In this document: piece after piece, positions 33,758 to 44,015 of the stretch | How the letters are laid out: the number at the start of each line of letters is the position of its first letter | Position numbering within the stretch: the stretch's first letter is position 1 | Made by a program: the position numbers and the translations under genes | Notes under the pieces: model-generated | Told to the model about the DNA's origin: nothing | Database searches by the model: none | What the model saw: only the letters and a program-made list of their open reading frames with translations | Assembly: GCF_035982055.1 (NCBI RefSeq) | Contig: NZ_CP108427.1 | Coordinates: 3,658,001 to 3,722,000, forward strand | Source: Streptomyces sp. NBC_01288 | Lineage (GTDB): Bacteria; Actinomycetota; Actinomycetes; Streptomycetales; Streptomycetaceae | DNA: 64,000 nucleotides | Direction of reading: 5' to 3'

Positions 33758-34783
33758 ATGATCCCCCCAACCTCATCCGCGGTCCCGCTCGAAGTAACCG
33801 ACGAGAGCCTTGAGAAGTCGATCACTTCTCCCGCCTCGAAGGCCAACGAGAGCCGGTCCCCGGGTCAGCTCGCGTGGCGCCGTTTCAAACGGGACCGTAC
33901 GGGCGTCATATCGGCGATCATCGTGATCTTCTTCTTCGCGATCGCGCTCGCCGCACCGCTGATATCCAAGCTCTACGGCAAAGATCCGTACACGACGTAC
34001 GCGAGCCAGGACCCGGGTCTGCTCGACGCCTTCTCGTACCCGGCGGGTCCCAACGGCGGCATGAGCTCGCAGTTCTGGTTCGGCATCGAGCCGCAGCTGG
34101 GCCGCGACGTCTTCACCTTCCTGATCTACGGCATCCGGACCTCGCTGGGCATCGCCCTGGCCGCCACCCTGATCACCACCGTCGTCGGCGTCGTGGTCGG
34201 CGTGACCGCGGGCTACCTGGGCGGCAAGACGGACTACTTCGTCGGCCGGATCATCGACATCGTGCTGTCGATCCCCTCGACGCTGTTCATCATCGCCTTC
34301 ATGCCGGTGGTGTTCGGGCTCTTCGTCGCCGCCGACGACAACATCCCGACCTGGCTGCGGGCCACCGCGCTCATCATCATGATGTCCTTCTTCGGCTGGG
34401 CGTCGATCGCCCGCCTGCTGCGCGGCCAGGTACTCGGTCTGCGCGAGCGCGAGTTCGTCGAGGCCGCCAAGGTGACCGGGGCGTCGCCGGCGCGCATCGT
34501 GTTCAAGGAACTGCTGCCCAACCTGTGGACCCCGATCCTGATCCAGTCCACGCTCATGCTCCCGGCCTACGTGACCGCTGAGGCGGGCTTCGCCTTTCTC
34601 GGTGTCGGCATGATCGACCCGACCCCCGACTGGGGCGTCATGATCCAGCGGGGCGCCCAGTTCTACACCCAGGACTTCACCTTCATGCTCTTCCCGGGCC
34701 TGGCCATGGTGATCTTCGTCCTGGCGTTCAACCTGCTCGGCGACTCGGCGCGCGACGCGCTCGACCCGAAGTCCAAGCGCTGA
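33758..34783 (+). CDS. Operon 2 peptide ABC importer permease C (bldKA paralogue)
   Basis: A 341-residue OppC-type permease. The N-terminal cytoplasmic segment SRSPGQLAWRRFKRDRTGVIS is nearly the same as in bldKA (GRSPGQLMWIRFKRDRTGVIS). The EAA loop is EAAKVTGASPARIVFKELLPN, and it ends LLGDSARDALDPKSKR. GGAG sits five bases before the ATG. It is the first gene of an operon ordered C-SBP-B-D-F, the same order as bldK and different from operon 1. Confidence 0.93.
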   Translation: MIPPTSSAVPLEVTDESLEKSITSPASKANESRSPGQLAWRRFKRDRTGVISAIIVIFFFAIALAAPLISKLYGKDPYTTYASQDPGLLDAFSYPAGPNGGMSSQFWFGIEPQLGRDVFTFLIYGIRTSLGIALAATLITTVVGVVVGVTAGYLGGKTDYFVGRIIDIVLSIPSTLFIIAFMPVVFGLFVAADDNIPTWLRATALIIMMSFFGWASIARLLRGQVLGLREREFVEAAKVTGASPARIVFKELLPNLWTPILIQSTLMLPAYVTAEAGFAFLGVGMIDPTPDWGVMIQRGAQFYTQDFTFMLFPGLAMVIFVLAFNLLGDSARDALDPKSKR

Positions 34784-34852
34784 CCATCTCTCATCTCCGG
34801 CCCGGTCAATGTCGTCCGGCTGGTCCCGTCCCACCCGTAAGGCAGGGTTACT

Positions 34853-36607
34853 GTGTCTTTTTCCCGTAGAAACTTCATGATCGCCACCGGCGTGGTGGCC
34901 GCGTCGAGCTCGGTGCTGACCGCCTGTGGCGGCGGCAACTCGACCTCGAACAGCAAGGTCCCCTCGGTCAGCAAGGCCAAGCAGAGCAAGATCGAGGTCG
35001 GCACCAAGGCCGACTCGACGGGCCCCGCGCCCGAGGTCGCCGGCGCGGTCAAGGGCGGGACGATCTACGGGCTCGACCAGTTCGACATGGACCACCTCGA
35101 CCCGGCGCAGATCTACGTCTCCACCGAGATCCTCATCACCACGCCGATCATGCGCGGCCTGACCGGCTACAAGCTCGACTCCAAGGGCGGCGCCACCCTG
35201 GTCGGCGACGTCGCCACGGACGCGGGCACGGCCAAGGACGGCGGCAAGACCTGGTCGTTCACCATCAAGGACGGCATCAAGTGGGAGGACGGCTCCGACC
35301 TCTCCATGGACGACGTCCGGCACACCTTCGAGCGCCTCTTCGCCTCCTTCGTCACCGAGGGTCCGCGCTACGTCCAGCAGTTCCTGGTGGGCGGCGACAA
35401 GTACAAGGGCCCCTACGACGGCAAGAGCCTCGACTCCATCGAGGTCGACGGCAAGACCATCACCTTCCGCCTCAGCGAGGCCCGTGGTGACTTCAACTTC
35501 ACGCTGGCCGAGCGGGCGTACTCCTTCGTGAAGAAGTCGAAGGACACCAAGGAGAAGTACGACAAGCAGCCGTTCTCCTGCGGCCCGTACAAGATCTCCG
35601 CCCGTGACGTCGGCAAGTCGCTGACGTACACCCGCAACGAGCACTGGGACGCGGCGACGGACCCGATCCGCAACGCCTACCCGGACAAGTACCTCTTCCA
35701 GTTCGGCTTCGAACTGCTGGCCTCGACCGACCGCTACATAGCGGACAAGGGCAACGACCAGTACACGATGTCGATCTTCAACGAGATCGCCCCCGAGCGG
35801 ATCGCCACGGTCCTCACCAACGCGAAGCTCAAGCAGCGGGTGCTCACCGCGGTCGACACGGTCACCTACTACTGGCCGATCAACACCACCCGGATCACGG
35901 ACGTCAAGGTCCGCCAGGCCATCAACTACGCCTGGCCGAACCAGCAGTTGCAGACCATCCGCGGTGGCGCGTCCACCAGCGAGATCGCGACCACCATCTT
36001 CTCCCCGGTGACGCCCGGTTACGTGGAGTTCGACCTCTACGGCAAGACCACGAAGCCCGGCGGCGACCCGGTCAAGGCCAAGGCCCTCCTCAAGGAGGCC
36101 GGCAAGGTCGGTCAGAAGCTGGTCATCGCCTACCAGACGTCGGACAACGCGGTGAAGCAGGCCGTGGCGATCAAGAACGCGCTGGAGGCGGCCGGCTTCA
36201 CGGTCGTCAACAAGCAGATCGACAAGTCGACCTTCTACACCCAGATCGGCAAGATCGACAACACGTACGACCTGTTCGCGGCCGGCTGGAGCCCCGACTG
36301 GCCGGGCGGCTACTCGGTCTTCTACCCCTGCTGGGACGGCGCCAACATCGGCGACGGCCGCAGCAACTACGCCCAGCTGAAGGACACCGGCGTCGACAAG
36401 GCGATCGCGGCCGCGTCCCTGATCACCGACGCGGACGCGGCCAACAAGGCCTGGGGCGCCATCGACAAGCAGGTCATGGAGCTCGCGGCCTGCGTCCCGG
36501 ACTACCACGCCATCCGCAACTGGATGCACGGCTCGAAGCTCGGCGGCTTCGTCTACGACGCCGGAAACACCGGCCTCGCGCTCACGAGGCTCTACGCCAA
36601 GGCGTAG
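34853..36607 (+). CDS. Operon 2 peptide-binding lipoprotein with Tat-type signal (bldKB paralogue)
   Basis: A family-5 solute-binding lipoprotein of 584 residues. The signal has a twin-arginine motif SRRNFMIATG and a lipobox LTAC (Cys25), suggesting Tat export. The bldKB-like protein in the inverted operon lacks the RR motif. Shared features with bldKB include ADSTGPA, LDPAQIYVS, RGLTGYK and KDGGKTWSFTIKDGIKWEDG. Two Cys near the C-terminus (FYPCWDG, AACVPDY) are not seen in bldKB and could form a disulfide. The peptide ligand is unknown. It starts with GTG at 34853. Confidence 0.93.
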   Translation: MSFSRRNFMIATGVVAASSSVLTACGGGNSTSNSKVPSVSKAKQSKIEVGTKADSTGPAPEVAGAVKGGTIYGLDQFDMDHLDPAQIYVSTEILITTPIMRGLTGYKLDSKGGATLVGDVATDAGTAKDGGKTWSFTIKDGIKWEDGSDLSMDDVRHTFERLFASFVTEGPRYVQQFLVGGDKYKGPYDGKSLDSIEVDGKTITFRLSEARGDFNFTLAERAYSFVKKSKDTKEKYDKQPFSCGPYKISARDVGKSLTYTRNEHWDAATDPIRNAYPDKYLFQFGFELLASTDRYIADKGNDQYTMSIFNEIAPERIATVLTNAKLKQRVLTAVDTVTYYWPINTTRITDVKVRQAINYAWPNQQLQTIRGGASTSEIATTIFSPVTPGYVEFDLYGKTTKPGGDPVKAKALLKEAGKVGQKLVIAYQTSDNAVKQAVAIKNALEAAGFTVVNKQIDKSTFYTQIGKIDNTYDLFAAGWSPDWPGGYSVFYPCWDGANIGDGRSNYAQLKDTGVDKAIAAASLITDADAANKAWGAIDKQVMELAACVPDYHAIRNWMHGSKLGGFVYDAGNTGLALTRLYAKA

Positions 36608-36623
36608 GCGCCACACGCCACCA

Positions 36624-36649
36624 GGGGGCGGCCTCACCGGGCCGCCCCC
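36624..36649 (+). terminator. Hairpin after the operon 2 binding-protein gene
   Basis: GGGGGCGGCC pairs perfectly with GGCCGCCCCC across a 6-base loop, 17 bp after the SBP stop and before permease B. This is the same position as the hairpins in operons 1 and 3. Confidence 0.78.
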
Positions 36650-36709
36650 CACCGGCCCCTCACCCCTCACGCCCCGGCAACGGCGCCTCGCCCGGAGAGT
36701 CCTGACCCC

Positions 36710-37690
36710 ATGTTCCGCTTCCTTGTCCGCCGTACGATCGGCGCGCTGGTCATTCTGCTGATCATCAGCGCCATCACCTTCTGGCTCTTCTACGCCGTCC
36801 CGCGTGACCCGGCCATGATGTCCTGCGGCAAGAACTGCACGCCGGCCTCGCTCGCGCAGATCCGGCACAACCTGGGCATCGACCATCCGATCCCGGTGCA
36901 GTACTGGTACTGGCTGAAGGGGATCTTCGTCGGGCGGGACTACAGCGGCTTCGGAATGTGCAACGCTCCGTGCCTCGGCTACTCCTTCGCCAACAACGAG
37001 CCCGTCTTCGGCACGATCATGGACCGCCTGCCGCTGACCCTCTCGCTCGCCTTCGGTTCGGCCGTCATCTTCCTGATCTTCGGTGTCGGCACGGGCATGA
37101 TCGCGGCGTTGAAGCAGGGCAAGTTCCTGGACAAGTTCGCGACCTCGGCGTCGCTGCTGGGCTCCTCGCTCCAGATCTACTTCGTCGGCTACATCGCGCT
37201 GTACTTCCTGGTCTTCAAGACGGGCATCCTCGACCAGCCCTCGTACACGCCGCTGACCGAGAACCCCGTCTCGTGGTTCTCCGGCCTGCTGCTGCCGTGG
37301 CTGGTGCTGTCGATCATCTTCACCGCCAACTACACCCGCATGGCCCGCTCCCAACTGGTCGAGCAGCTCAGCGAGGACTACGTCCGGACCGCCCGCGCCA
37401 AGGGCCTCTCGCGTGCGAACGTCTTCCTGCGCTTCGCCTGGCGCGGTGCCATGGGCCCGATCGTCACGGTGTTCGGCATCGACCTGGGCACGCTGATCGG
37501 CGGCGCGATCATCACCGAGCAGGTCTTCAGCCTCCAGGGCATCGGCCGGCTCGCGGTGATCTCCGTCATCCAGAGCGACCTCCCGATGCTGCTCGGCGTC
37601 ACCGTGCTGGCGGCCGCCGCGATCGTGTTCTTCAACATCATCGTCGACGCCGCCTACGCCTTCATCGACCCGCGGATCCGGCTCGCCTGA
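36710..37690 (+). CDS. Operon 2 peptide ABC importer permease B (bldKC paralogue)
   Basis: A 326-residue OppB-type permease beginning MFRFLVRRTIGALVILLIIS. It has an external loop with SCGKNCTPASLAQIRHNLGID and GMCNAPCLGYSF, and the EAA loop YVRTARAKGLSRANVFLRFA. Its length and layout equal the opposite copy at 44016-44996. A 102-bp gap with a hairpin separates it from the SBP gene. Confidence 0.93.
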   Translation: MFRFLVRRTIGALVILLIISAITFWLFYAVPRDPAMMSCGKNCTPASLAQIRHNLGIDHPIPVQYWYWLKGIFVGRDYSGFGMCNAPCLGYSFANNEPVFGTIMDRLPLTLSLAFGSAVIFLIFGVGTGMIAALKQGKFLDKFATSASLLGSSLQIYFVGYIALYFLVFKTGILDQPSYTPLTENPVSWFSGLLLPWLVLSIIFTANYTRMARSQLVEQLSEDYVRTARAKGLSRANVFLRFAWRGAMGPIVTVFGIDLGTLIGGAIITEQVFSLQGIGRLAVISVIQSDLPMLLGVTVLAAAAIVFFNIIVDAAYAFIDPRIRLA

Positions 37691-37739
37691 CCCTCCGCCC
37701 GTACCCCCTACCCCCCGCATCGCCCCCAGGAGCGTCTCC

Positions 37740-38780
37740 GTGACGAGCACCGATCAGCAGCCCTTCCTCTCCGTCAGGGATCTCAAAGTCCACTTCTCCA
37801 CCGAGGACGGCATCGTCAAGGCCGTCGACGGGCTCTCCTTCGACCTCGCCAAGGGCAAGACGCTCGGCATCGTCGGTGAGTCGGGCTCCGGCAAGTCCGT
37901 CACCAACCTGACGATCCTGGGTCTGCACGACCGCGACCTTACGGCGATCGAGGGCGAGATCCTGCTCGACGACAAGGAGTTGCTCACCGCGACCGAGCGG
38001 GAACTGGAGCGGCTGCGCGGCAACAAGATGTCCATGATCTTCCAGGACGCGCTGGCCTCGCTGTCGCCGTACCACACGGTCGGCAAGCAGATCAGCGAGG
38101 TGTACCGCAAGCACACCGGCGCCTCCAAGAAGGAGTCCCGCGAGCGGGCGATCGAGATGCTGAAGCGGGTCGGGATCCCCCAGCCCGAGGTCCGGGTGGA
38201 CGACTACCCGCACCTGTTCTCGGGCGGTATGCGCCAGCGCGCGATGATCGCCATGGCCCTGGTCTGCGACCCGGAACTGCTGATCGCCGACGAGCCGACC
38301 ACCGCCCTCGACGTGACGGTCCAGGCCCAGATCATGGACCTGCTGAAGGACCTCCAGCAGGAGTTCGGCACGGCCATCGTGTTCATCACGCACGACCTCG
38401 GCGTGATCGCCGACATCGCCGACGACGTCCTCGTGATGTACGGCGGCCGGTGCGTGGAGCGCGGCACCAAGAAGGAGGTGCTGACGGACCCGCAGCACCC
38501 CTACACGCTCGGTCTGCTCAGCTCCATGCCGAGCCTCGAAGGACCGGTCGACGTACCGCTGATGCCGATCCCGGGCTCGCCGCCCTCGCTGCTCAATCCG
38601 CCGTCCGGCTGCCGCTTCCACCCGCGCTGCACCTTCGCCGAGAAGGTCGAGGGCGGACTGTGCTCCAGCGAGCGGCCCGTGCTGGAGGTGGTCGACGGCC
38701 GGGGCTCCGCCTGCCACCTCACCACCGCACAGCGCCAGGAACTCTTCGCCGACCTTCTCGCCGTAGCCCAGCACAACTGA
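37740..38780 (+). CDS. Operon 2 peptide ABC importer ATPase D (bldKD paralogue)
   Basis: A 346-residue OppD-type ATPase: VGESGSGKSVTNLTILGLHD (Walker A region), FSGGMRQRAMIAMALVCDPE (signature), LIADEPTTALDVT (Walker B) and a C-terminal CRFHPRCTFAEKVEGG cysteine region. The GTG start at 37740 follows AGGAG. It is followed 25 bp later by the F subunit. Confidence 0.93.
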   Translation: MTSTDQQPFLSVRDLKVHFSTEDGIVKAVDGLSFDLAKGKTLGIVGESGSGKSVTNLTILGLHDRDLTAIEGEILLDDKELLTATERELERLRGNKMSMIFQDALASLSPYHTVGKQISEVYRKHTGASKKESRERAIEMLKRVGIPQPEVRVDDYPHLFSGGMRQRAMIAMALVCDPELLIADEPTTALDVTVQAQIMDLLKDLQQEFGTAIVFITHDLGVIADIADDVLVMYGGRCVERGTKKEVLTDPQHPYTLGLLSSMPSLEGPVDVPLMPIPGSPPSLLNPPSGCRFHPRCTFAEKVEGGLCSSERPVLEVVDGRGSACHLTTAQRQELFADLLAVAQHN

Positions 38781-38805
38781 CGTACTAGAAACGGGACTTC
38801 CCATC

Positions 38806-39852
<1,047 letters not shown>

Positions 39853-39937
39853 CACACCCCTTTAGTCAGCCGCCCCCTTCAGGAACGGACTTTCACCGGC
39901 CCATTGACCCGAGCCCATGAATGTCCGATCCAGGGGA

Positions 39938-39971
39938 CGAAGGCCCGCGCCCACCCAGGCGCGGGCCTTCG
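39938..39971 (+). terminator. Terminator of peptide permease operon 2
   Basis: A perfect 14-bp stem CGAAGGCCCGCGCC / GGCGCGGGCCTTCG with a six-base loop, 86 bp after the last gene and 46 bp before the methyltransferase gene. Confidence 0.88.
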
Positions 39972-40016
39972 CCACGAGCGGGCGGGTGGACCCTCCTCCC
40001 GTGACACACTGCCGCG

Positions 40017-40778
40017 ATGGTTGATCGTTCGTTCGCGGATCCCTCGCTCGCAGCGCTGTACGACACCCTCAACCCGTGGGGACCCGGCGACGACTTCTGC
40101 CTCGGGCTGGTCAGGTCCGCCGGCTCCGTGCTCGATGTCGGGTGCGGTACCGGGCGGTTGCTCGGACGGGCCCGGAGGGAGGGGCACCGGGGGCGGCTCA
40201 TGGGGCTCGATCCCGCCGCCGCGATGCTGGTGCAGGCGCGGGCTCATGAACCCGGCGTCGAGTGGGTGCTCGGAGATCTACAGGCACGCGAGTGGCACGG
40301 CGAGTTCGACCTCGCCGTCATGACCGGCCACGCCTTCCAAGTGCTGCTCGGCGACGAGGAGTTGCGCCTCGCTCTACGTGCCGTACGTGCCGCTCTCGTG
40401 TCCGGCGGGCGGTTCGTGTTCGAGACGCGGAATCCGGGGGCCCGGGCGTGGGAGACGTGGACGCCGGACCGAGTACGGGAGATTCCCGACGGGCGTGGCG
40501 GGGTCGTACGCGTATGGCACGAGGTCGAGTCCGTGTCACCTGCCGGCGATCGGGTCACGTTCACCGAGACCTTTGACGGGACCCTGTGGGAACGGCCGCA
40601 GGTCGACCGGACCACCCTGCGATTCCTCGACACCGGGGCGCTGGACGACTTCCTCGGCGAGGCCGGGTTCGTCGTGGTCGAGCGGTATGGCGACTGGGGA
40701 CGAGGGGTGTTGACCCCTGCCAGCCCTGAAATCATCACCGTGGCTGAAGCTGTGGGCAATCAGGGCAGCTACACCTAG
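40017..40778 (+). CDS. Class I SAM-dependent methyltransferase
   Basis: A 253-residue methyltransferase. Motif I is SVLDVGCGTGRLLG, motif II acidic GLDPAAAM, then FDLAVMTGHAFQVLLGD and a GGRFVFETRNPGARAWE strand. The C-terminal half is beta-rich, as in small-molecule methyltransferases. No substrate can be named. There is no good ribosome-binding site before the ATG. The gene stands alone between the operon 2 terminator and the palindrome at 40795-41780. Confidence 0.85.
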   Translation: MVDRSFADPSLAALYDTLNPWGPGDDFCLGLVRSAGSVLDVGCGTGRLLGRARREGHRGRLMGLDPAAAMLVQARAHEPGVEWVLGDLQAREWHGEFDLAVMTGHAFQVLLGDEELRLALRAVRAALVSGGRFVFETRNPGARAWETWTPDRVREIPDGRGGVVRVWHEVESVSPAGDRVTFTETFDGTLWERPQVDRTTLRFLDTGALDDFLGEAGFVVVERYGDWGRGVLTPASPEIITVAEAVGNQGSYT

Positions 40779-40794
40779 GGCGTTTCCCAGTGGA

Positions 40795-41780
40795 CGTTGG
40801 GCCACTCGCTTCTTGGCCAGTGTCGTGCTTCCACGGCCCGAGTAAAGGGCGCTCCCTGCGGTCGCGTCGGCTACGCCGATTCCGCTCCGCTCCACCCTTG
40901 ACTCGGTCCGCTCCAGCCCGTTTCAGAAGCGAGCGAGCGGCCCGGAGGAACGGGTGGCCAGGTAGGGACCCCCTTGCCTGAACCGTGTTGCCGGCCGGTG
41001 CGAAGGGACGCGCTCGCGTCTCGCCTGCACGCCGGGCTGGCTCAGCGGCTACCCGCCGGTGGGATGGGAAGCGTGGTGGTGGGGAGTGCAGGGGGGCGTG
41101 CTGCGGTCCGGCCCGCACGCGGCCTCGGCTTGAGCGGCCCACCCCGGGTGGGTAGGTGCTGGAAGCCGGGGGTAAATCTAACCACCGTCACCACCCTTTA
41201 CCGGTTAGAAAGGGACAGAGGCTGCGGAGAGTGGAGAGGGAAGCCCAGCAGGGAAGGACGGGCGGGACGGGTACCAGTCCCCAACCACACTCCCCACTCA
41301 CCACCCACCACTCACCACTCACCGTTGGCCGCTGAGCCGACCCGGCGTGCGGGCGAGACGTCAACGCGTCGCACTCGCCCCGGCTCCGCCCCGCCCTGGT
41401 CTCTCTGGAAGCTGTGTCTATCTCTAACCGGTCACAGCCCGCCACGGTGGTTAGATTTACCCCCGGCTTCCCGCAACCACCCATCCACTCGTCCGCCCAT
41501 CCACTCATCCGCCCACCCACCGTTGGCCGCTGAGCCGGCCCGGCGTGCTGGCGAGACGCGAGCGCGTCCCCACACGCCGGGCCGGAACGCGGTACAGGCA
41601 CGGGGATTCTTGCCTGGCCACCCATCCCTCGGGGCCGCCCGCTCGCTTCTCAAACGGGATTGAGGGAGACGAGTCAAGGGTGGAGCGGAGCGGAATCGGC
41701 GCAGCCGACGCGACCGCAGGGAGCGCCCTTTACTCGGCTCCCGCAATCCCGACACTGACCAAGAAGCGGGCGGCCCAACG
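40795..41780. repeat. About 1 kb imperfect palindrome, non-coding, between the two inverted peptide permease operons
   Basis: The left arm (40795 to ~41065) and right arm (~41510 to 41780) are inverted copies. Examples are CGTTGGGCCACTCGCTTCTTG against its counterpart ending at 41780, GAGTAAAGGGCGCTCCCTGC (from 40840) against its complement ending near 41735, and GGTGGCCAGG against CCTGGCCACC. An inner pair, GGAAGCCGGGGGTAAATCTA (41161) and its complement ending at 41471, extends the symmetry with an offset of about 57 bp. The motif GCCGCTGAGCCG-CCCGGCGTGC occurs three times, inverted at 41019-41048 and direct at 41328-41359 and 41527-41557. Frames across the region are patchy and match nothing. 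The rest of the 40779-41812 gap is also non-coding. Confidence 0.88.
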
Positions 41781-41812
41781 GTCACTTCGTAGCTCGGGGC
41801 CAGAGCGACTTC

Positions 41813-42934
41813 CTACTCCTCCAGCGACTCCTCCAGCGCGGCCAACGCCGGGTCCAGCACGATGTCCTCGCCCCGGTTCTCGATCGTCGGTTCTTCCGGG
41901 AAGTGGCAGGCCGTCAGGTGGGCGGGGCGGTTGCCCTCGATCTGGATGAGGGGTGGTTCCTCGGTCGCGCACTTGTCCTGGGCCTTCCAGCAGCGGGTGC
42001 GGAAGCGGCAGCCGGTGGGAGGGTTGATCGGGGAGGGTACGTCGCCCGCGAGGCGGATGCGTTCACGGCCGGCCGTTTCGTTGTCGCCGAGGTTCACCTC
42101 GGGCACCGCGGACAGCAGGGCGTGGGTGTACGGGTGCCGGGGGCGGGTGTAGATGGAGTCGCGGTCGCCCACCTCGATGATCTTGCCGAGGTACATGACC
42201 GCCACGCGGTGCGAGAAGTGTCGTACGACCGCGAGGTCGTGGGCGATGAACAGGAACGCGATGCCGAGTTCCTTCTGGACCTCTTGGAGGAGGTTCACCA
42301 CCTGGGCCTGGATCGAGACGTCCAGGGCCGACACCGGTTCGTCCGCGATGATCAGTTTGGGTTCGAGGGCCAACGCCCTTGCCACACCGATGCGTTGGCG
42401 CTGGCCGCCGGAGAACTCGTGCGGGAAGCGGTTGTAGTGCTCGGGGTTGAGGCCGACGATCTCCAGGAGTTCGCGGACCCGTTTCTCGCGGCCGCCCTCC
42501 GGCTGGATGTCGTTGATCTCCATCGGCCCCGAGATGATCTTTCCGACCGTCTGCCGCGGGTTCAGCGACGAGTACGGGTCCTGGAAGATCATCTGGATCT
42601 CGGAGCGGATCGGGGCCAGTTGCCTGCGGGAGGCGTGGGTGATGTCCTGGCCGCGGTAGGTGATGCTGCCCGCGCTCGGCTCCAGCAGGCGCGTGATCAG
42701 CCGGCCCGTCGTGGACTTGCCGCAGCCCGACTCCCCCACCAGGCCGAAGCTCTCCCCCACGTGCACGCTCAGATCGATGCCGTCGACGGCCTGGACGGCG
42801 CCGACCGTACGGCGGATCGGGAAACCGCCCTTCACCGGGAAGTGTTTGGTCAGGCCCTTCACCACCAGCAACGGGTCGCCGGAGGCTTCCGGTACCGCGT
42901 CGCGCGGGGCGGGCAGGACGAGGTCCTCTGTCAT
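41813..42934 (-). CDS. bldKE: bldK locus ATPase F (BldKE)
   Basis: A 373-residue OppF-type ATPase: GLVGESGCGKSTTGRLITRLL in outline, FSGGQRQRIGVARALALEPK, LIIADEPVSALDVS, VPSPINPPTGCRFRTRCWKAQ. It has a longer acidic C-terminus (ALAALEESLEE) than the operon 2 copy. It is the last gene of the bldK-like operon; identification rests on the gene order permease-SBP-permease-ATPase-ATPase next to typA and sdh, as I recall for S. coelicolor SCO5112-5116. GGAGGAG precedes the start. Confidence 0.85.
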   Translation of the reverse strand: MTEDLVLPAPRDAVPEASGDPLLVVKGLTKHFPVKGGFPIRRTVGAVQAVDGIDLSVHVGESFGLVGESGCGKSTTGRLITRLLEPSAGSITYRGQDITHASRRQLAPIRSEIQMIFQDPYSSLNPRQTVGKIISGPMEINDIQPEGGREKRVRELLEIVGLNPEHYNRFPHEFSGGQRQRIGVARALALEPKLIIADEPVSALDVSIQAQVVNLLQEVQKELGIAFLFIAHDLAVVRHFSHRVAVMYLGKIIEVGDRDSIYTRPRHPYTHALLSAVPEVNLGDNETAGRERIRLAGDVPSPINPPTGCRFRTRCWKAQDKCATEEPPLIQIEGNRPAHLTACHFPEEPTIENRGEDIVLDPALAALEESLEE

Positions 42935-42945
42935 GACGTCTCCTC

Positions 42946-44007
42946 CTAGCCCAGTCGGGGCTTGATCTCTTCGATGAAGATGCTGCGCTTCTGGTCCGCC
43001 GTGAGGTGGCAGGCCGAGGCGCGGTCGGGGGCGAGCAGCGGGCGTTCGGTGACACAGCGGGTGCCGCCGACCCGGTCCTGGAAGGTGCAGCGGGGGTGGA
43101 AGCGGCAGCCCGAGGGCGGGTTCAGGAGGGACGGCGGGGCGCCGGGGATCGGGTCCAGCGGCGCGCTGAGGTCCGAGTCCAGGCGGGGCATGGAGTTCAA
43201 CAGGCCCCAGGTGTAGGGGTGTTGGGGTGAGCGCAGGACCTCGTTCGTCGAGCCGCGCTCCACCGCGTTGCCCGCGTACATCACCATGATGTCGTCGGCC
43301 ATGTCGGCGATCACGCCGAGGTCGTGCGTGATGAAGACGATCCCGGAGCCGAACTCCTGCTGGAGGTCCTTCAGGAGGTCGAGGATCTGGGCCTGGACTG
43401 TCACGTCGAGGGCCGTCGTCGGCTCGTCGGCGATCAGCAGGTCCGGGTCGCAGACCAGGGCCATGGCGATCATCGCGCGCTGGCGCATACCGCCGGAGAA
43501 CTGGTGCGGGTAGTCCTTCGCCCGTTCCTTCGGGTTGGGGATGCCGACCTTGCCGAGCATCTCCACCGCGCGTGCCCAGGCGACCTTCTTCGAGGCGCCC
43601 AGGTGCTTCATGTACGGCTCGGCGATCTGGCGGCCCACCGTGTAGTACGGGGAGAGCGCGGTCAGCGGGTCCTGGAAGATCATGGCGACCTTGTTGCCGC
43701 GCAGCTTCTCCATCTCGGACTCGCGGGCCGTGGTCAACTCCTGGCCGTCCAGGAGGATTTCGCCCTCGACGGTGGTGAACATCGGGTTGTGCAGGCCGAG
43801 GATCGTCAGGTTGGTGACCGACTTGCCGGAGCCCGACTCCCCCACGATGCCCAGCGTCTTGCCGCGTTCGACGTCGAAGGAGAGACCGTCGACGGCACGG
43901 ATGACGCCGTCCTCGGTCTTGAAGCTGACATGCAGGTCCCGCACCGAGAGAAAGGCACCCGCGTCGGCCGGCGAGGGAGCTCCGGCTTCCTTGGTCAATG
44001 TGGTCAC
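42946..44007 (-). CDS. bldKD: bldK locus ATPase D (BldKD)
   Basis: A 353-residue OppD-type ATPase from GTG 44007 (TAGGAG ahead): VGESGSGKSVTNLTILGLHN, FSGGMRQRAMIAMALVCDPD, LIADEPTTALDVT and CRFHPRCTFQDRVGG. The longer open frame to 45069 is only read-through over the permease gene. It is 11 bp from bldKE. With BldKE it supplies the two nucleotide-binding domains of the importer. Confidence 0.86.
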   Translation of the reverse strand: MTTLTKEAGAPSPADAGAFLSVRDLHVSFKTEDGVIRAVDGLSFDVERGKTLGIVGESGSGKSVTNLTILGLHNPMFTTVEGEILLDGQELTTARESEMEKLRGNKVAMIFQDPLTALSPYYTVGRQIAEPYMKHLGASKKVAWARAVEMLGKVGIPNPKERAKDYPHQFSGGMRQRAMIAMALVCDPDLLIADEPTTALDVTVQAQILDLLKDLQQEFGSGIVFITHDLGVIADMADDIMVMYAGNAVERGSTNEVLRSPQHPYTWGLLNSMPRLDSDLSAPLDPIPGAPPSLLNPPSGCRFHPRCTFQDRVGGTRCVTERPLLAPDRASACHLTADQKRSIFIEEIKPRLG

Positions 44008-44015
44008 GAGTGCTC

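Noticed and set aside
33773..37750. Very long minus-strand open frame (over 1300 codons) opposite operon 2
   Set aside because: It is antisense to permease, binding-protein and permease genes with clear families; its Asp/Gly/Val/Arg-rich product is the usual high-GC shadow.
40779..41812. Short frames within the palindrome as genes or transposase remnants
   Set aside because: They match no transposase motifs, and are interrupted and symmetrical because of the inverted repeat.
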